Assembly: GCA_012517025.1 (NCBI GenBank)
Contig: JAAYVT010000020.1
Location: forward strand, 1 to 24,603
Reading direction: 5' to 3'
DNA from: Phyllobacteriaceae bacterium
Lineage (GTDB): Bacteria; Pseudomonadota; Alphaproteobacteria; Rhizobiales; Ancalomicrobiaceae
Length of the DNA: 24,603 bases
The notes beneath the pieces were generated by a model, which did not search any database, had not been told where the DNA came from, and was given only the letters and a program-made list of their open reading frames with translations. The translations under genes were made by a program, and so were the position numbers. Below, piece by piece: positions 22,483-24,603 of the stretch. The stretch's first letter is position 1. Every line of letters starts with the position of its first letter.

Positions 22483-22510
22483 ATCATGCATTATTGCAGT
22501 GCAATGTCAA
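22483..22510 (-). promoter_or_regulatory. Predicted promoter driving the small gene leftward
   Basis: On the reverse strand a perfect TTGACA (22510-22505), a 16-bp spacer and CATGAT (22488-22483, four of six). The spacer carries the TTGCA-G-TGCAA palindrome in reverse, and a second palindrome lies just upstream of the -35, a typical arrangement for repression. Confidence 0.45.
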
Positions 22511-22524
22511 TTGCTGCAGTGCAC
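22494..22524. promoter_or_regulatory. Twin TGCA-G-TGCA palindromes (operator pair)
   Basis: TTGCAGTGCAA (22494-22504) is a perfect 5+1+5 palindrome. CTGCAGTGCAC (22514-22524) contains the same TGCAGTGCA core (22515-22523). The centres are exactly 20 bp apart. TGC-centred palindromes of this kind resemble binding sites reported for PhaR/PhbF, the polyhydroxyalkanoate regulator of proteobacteria. The assignment is tentative. Confidence 0.5.
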
Positions 22525-22536
22525 AAATCAAGCGGA

Positions 22537-22614
22537 CGTGATCCCGGCGACGGCGTGCGACGTTCCGGCGGCACGACATTCATGCGAAAAATCTGATACG
22601 AGCCCGGGATCACG
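22537..22614. repeat. 11-bp perfect inverted repeat flanking the rhodanese promoter region
   Basis: CGTGATCCCGG (22537-22547) and CCGGGATCACG (22604-22614) are exact reverse complements separated by 56 bp. The enclosed segment includes an A-rich stretch (GCGAAAAATCTGATACG) that could hold the rhodanese promoter. It may form a long-range stem or a paired operator. Confidence 0.5.
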
Positions 22615-22655
22615 GCGCGGGGTCGCGCCGACCGGGACCGCAGGAGATGCGCAGG

Positions 22656-23039
22656 ATGTCGTTTCGTCACGTTTTCGCCGCCGGCCTTCTCGCCGTCGGG
22701 CTCGCCGGCACGCCGGCCCGCGCCGAGGGGATCATCTCGATGGACGCCGTCGCCACCGGTCTGAAGGCCGGCAGCGTGGTGTTGGTCGACGTGCGCGAGC
22801 CCGACGAATTCACCGCCGGTCACGTCCCCGGTGCGATCAACATGCCGTTGTCGCGCTTCGATCCGGCGGCTCTGCCGAAGCCGGCCGGCAAGGACGTGGT
22901 GGTGATGTGCCGCTCCGGCCATCGCGCCGGCAAGGCGCAGGCGATCGCCGCCGCCGCCGGCCGCACCGACGTGATCGACTACGCCGGCAGCATGAACGAA
23001 TGGAGCGCCAAGGGCGGGCCGGTGGTCACCGGGCCCTGA
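22656..23039 (+). CDS. Exported single-domain rhodanese-like protein
   Basis: 127 residues from the ATG at 22656. AGGAG (22642-22646) is nine bases upstream; the in-frame ATG at 22647 abuts that site and is less likely. Residues 1-23 form a signal peptide ending ARA. The mature part is one rhodanese domain: VVLVDVREPDEFTAGHVPGA (41-60), active-site Cys85 in the loop CRSGHRAGK, then the C-terminal GSMNEW. It would carry persulfide sulfur or act as a thiol-handling protein in the periplasm. The donor and acceptor are unknown and no sulfur gene is adjacent. A strong terminator ends the unit. Confidence 0.88.
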   Translation: MSFRHVFAAGLLAVGLAGTPARAEGIISMDAVATGLKAGSVVLVDVREPDEFTAGHVPGAINMPLSRFDPAALPKPAGKDVVVMCRSGHRAGKAQAIAAAAGRTDVIDYAGSMNEWSAKGGPVVTGP

Positions 23040-23062
23040 TCGACGTGCGATCGTGAAACGAC

Positions 23063-23098
23063 GACGGCGGAAGGCGCGAGGCCTTCCGCCGTCTTTTT
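23063..23098 (+). terminator. Intrinsic terminator of the rhodanese gene
   Basis: GACGGCGGAAGGC (23063-23075), loop GCGAG, GCCTTCCGCCGTC (23081-23093), then TTTTT. Thirteen perfect pairs and a U-run, 23 bp after the stop. It also lies just past the convergent phosphofructokinase gene but has no comparable U-run on that strand. Confidence 0.9.
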
Positions 23099-23123
23099 CA
23101 TGTCGTCGCGGCGTTGCGCGGGC

Positions 23124-24341
23124 TCAGCGGGCGCCGAGGATCTTCGGCACGCGGTTGAGGCGCAGGCGGAAGGCGTCGGGCATGCCGGAGCCGAGCAGCG
23201 GGCGCAGATAGAGCCGGAAGGCGTCGGTGACGTCGTTGCCGGACGCGGTGATGAACTCGTCGGGCATGACGCGGGTCTTGCCGGCGACGGCGGTCAGCGG
23301 CGAGAGCTGATAGTCGACCGAATAGAAACCGGTGCGGTGGATCGTCACCGAGCCGTCGGTGTCGCCCCACATCGCGTATTGCACCGCCTTCTCGCCGACC
23401 TCGCGGGCCTCGCGGGCGTCGACGTCGGAGACGCAGCCGATGAACGAGCGCTGCAGATAGCCGAAGGTGTCGCCGCGCACGCGGGTGATCTTCAGCTCCT
23501 TCTTGACCAGATCGCACAGCCGATCGGCCAGGGCGCCGGTGCCGGAGAGCTGGACGTTGCCGTGGGCGTCGTGTTCGACCTGATCCATCAGCTTGGTGAT
23601 GATCGGCTCGCCGGTCTCGTCGTGGATGCCCTCGGAGACGGCGACGACGCAGCGCCCGTACTTCTCGTAGACCGCCTTGACGTCGGAGAGGAACTGGGCG
23701 CGGTGGAACGGCCGCTCCGGCAGATAGATGAGATGCGGGCCGTCGTCGGGGAACTTCTTGCCGAGCGCGGATGCCGCGGTCAGGAAGCCGGCGTGGCGGC
23801 CCATCACCACCGCGATGTAGACGCCGGGCAGCGCCGCGTTGTCGAGGTTGGCCCCCATGAAGGCCTGCGCCACGAAGCGGGCGGCCGAGGGGAAGCCGGG
23901 GGTGTGGTCGTTGACCATCAGGTCGTTGTCGATGGTCTTGGGGATGTGGATCGAGCGTAGCGGGTATCCCGCCTTATGGGCCTCTTCCGAGACGATCCGC
24001 ACCGTGTCGGAAGAGTCGTTGCCACCGACGTAGAAGAAGTAACCGATGCCGTGCGCCTTCAGGACCTTGAAGATCTCCTGGCAGTACTTCAGATCCGGCT
24101 TGTCGCGGGTCGAGCCGAGACCCGAGGAGGGGGTGTGGCCGACCATCTCCAGATTGTGGCTGGTCTCCTGGGTGAGGTCGAGAAACTCCTCGTCGACGAT
24201 GCCGCGCACGCCGTGGTGGGCGCCGTAGACCAGTTCGACGTTGCGGAACTTGCGGGCCTCGAGCACCGTGCCGACGATCGACTGGTTGATGACGGCGGTG
24301 GGGCCGCCGCCCTGAGCGACGAGGACCTTGGTCTGTGACAT
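23124..24341 (-). CDS. pfp: Pyrophosphate-dependent 6-phosphofructokinase
   Basis: 405 residues from the ATG at 24341 (MSQTKVLVAQGGGPTAVINQ), with AGGGAA seven bases upstream. Phosphate-donor motif GGND at 106-109: Asp109 takes the place of the Gly found in ATP-dependent enzymes. PKTIDND at 134-140 has Lys135 plus catalytic Asp138/Asp140, and MGRHAG follows at 180-185. The Asp and Lys together mark the PPi-dependent type. It phosphorylates fructose 6-phosphate reversibly with pyrophosphate, so it can serve glycolysis and gluconeogenesis. Monocistronic in view and convergent with the rhodanese gene. A use of ATP instead cannot be fully excluded without assay. Confidence 0.93.
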   Translation of the reverse strand: MSQTKVLVAQGGGPTAVINQSIVGTVLEARKFRNVELVYGAHHGVRGIVDEEFLDLTQETSHNLEMVGHTPSSGLGSTRDKPDLKYCQEIFKVLKAHGIGYFFYVGGNDSSDTVRIVSEEAHKAGYPLRSIHIPKTIDNDLMVNDHTPGFPSAARFVAQAFMGANLDNAALPGVYIAVVMGRHAGFLTAASALGKKFPDDGPHLIYLPERPFHRAQFLSDVKAVYEKYGRCVVAVSEGIHDETGEPIITKLMDQVEHDAHGNVQLSGTGALADRLCDLVKKELKITRVRGDTFGYLQRSFIGCVSDVDAREAREVGEKAVQYAMWGDTDGSVTIHRTGFYSVDYQLSPLTAVAGKTRVMPDEFITASGNDVTDAFRLYLRPLLGSGMPDAFRLRLNRVPKILGAR

Positions 24342-24603
24342 GATGCGGTTCCCTGAAAAGAGTCGCGGGAGCGTCGAAGCGCTCCGCCGTCGCCATCCTG
24401 CGCAGACGGCGAACGATCTCAAGTCGTTTGTGCCGATTTCCGACGCCGCGGACGTGAAAAATCGATCCATCGATCGATGAGGCCGACTTTCGTCGAAGAA
24501 CTTGCGTCACAACCAGTTTTTTCGTTCGTGACGACGGCGCGAGACCTCGCTCGGCCGACGCGGAGGGCTCGGATCGCGGTCGCGTTGCGATGCGGCATCG
24601 ACC
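24342..24603. promoter_or_regulatory. Upstream region of the phosphofructokinase gene
   Basis: A hairpin GGAGCG-TCGAAG-CGCTCC (24368-24385) lies in the predicted leader. Further up, CGTCAC (24505-24510) and GTGACG (24528-24533) form an inverted repeat around 17 bp containing a T-run. I could not assign a convincing -35/-10 pair. No gene is visible to the right edge. Confidence 0.35.

Overview
The window is G+C-rich chromosomal DNA with the codon habits of an alphaproteobacterium, probably a facultatively fermentative member of the Hyphomicrobiales or Rhodospirillales. This placement is inferred from base composition, gene families and a pyrophosphate-type phosphofructokinase, not from a marker gene. 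I see no insertion sequence, integrase, phage gene or CRISPR array, and coding is dense with short spacers.

Left third (1-9350): hydroxy-acid, sugar and carboxylate catabolism. A GntR/HutC-type regulator, cut by the left edge, diverges from an FAD-linked 2-hydroxyacid dehydrogenase across a classic HutC-type operator. A ribokinase-family kinase then diverges from an IclR-type regulator. That regulator is followed by a tripartite tricarboxylate transporter (TTT) operon with an unusual order: binding protein, TctB, TctA, second binding protein. A DapA/NanA-type lyase or aldolase follows. Two near-identical IclR-type boxes lie at the iclR promoter (inside the -35/-10 spacer) and at the transporter promoter (just upstream of the -35). 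They predict autorepression plus control of the transporter operon.

Centre (9351-21494): a pyruvate locus. The order is btsS (pyruvate-sensing LytS-type kinase), btsR (LytTR regulator), btsT (CstA-family pyruvate importer), pflB, pflA, ackA, pta and a 156-residue protein of unknown function. Three direct repeats of RCCGCTCG, spaced exactly 13 bp apart (21-bp period), lie upstream of btsT. They match the box and spacing I remember for Escherichia coli BtsR. The predicted circuit is: sense external pyruvate, induce the importer, split pyruvate to formate plus acetyl-CoA, and make ATP through Pta-AckA. I consider this the most interesting feature of the window. The sensing system and the fermentation genes are normally separate loci in enterobacteria.

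Right part (21495-24603): a tRNA-Arg(CCG) with its own terminator, a small 60-codon gene behind a promoter carrying two TGCA-G-TGCA palindromes (possibly sites for the polyhydroxyalkanoate regulator PhaR), an exported single-domain rhodanese ending in a textbook terminator, and a convergent pyrophosphate-dependent 6-phosphofructokinase.

Taken together, several enzymes here make or consume pyruvate: a candidate D-lactate-type dehydrogenase, a pyruvate-family aldolase, BtsT and PflB. Only the bts-pfl-ack-pta part has direct regulatory evidence.
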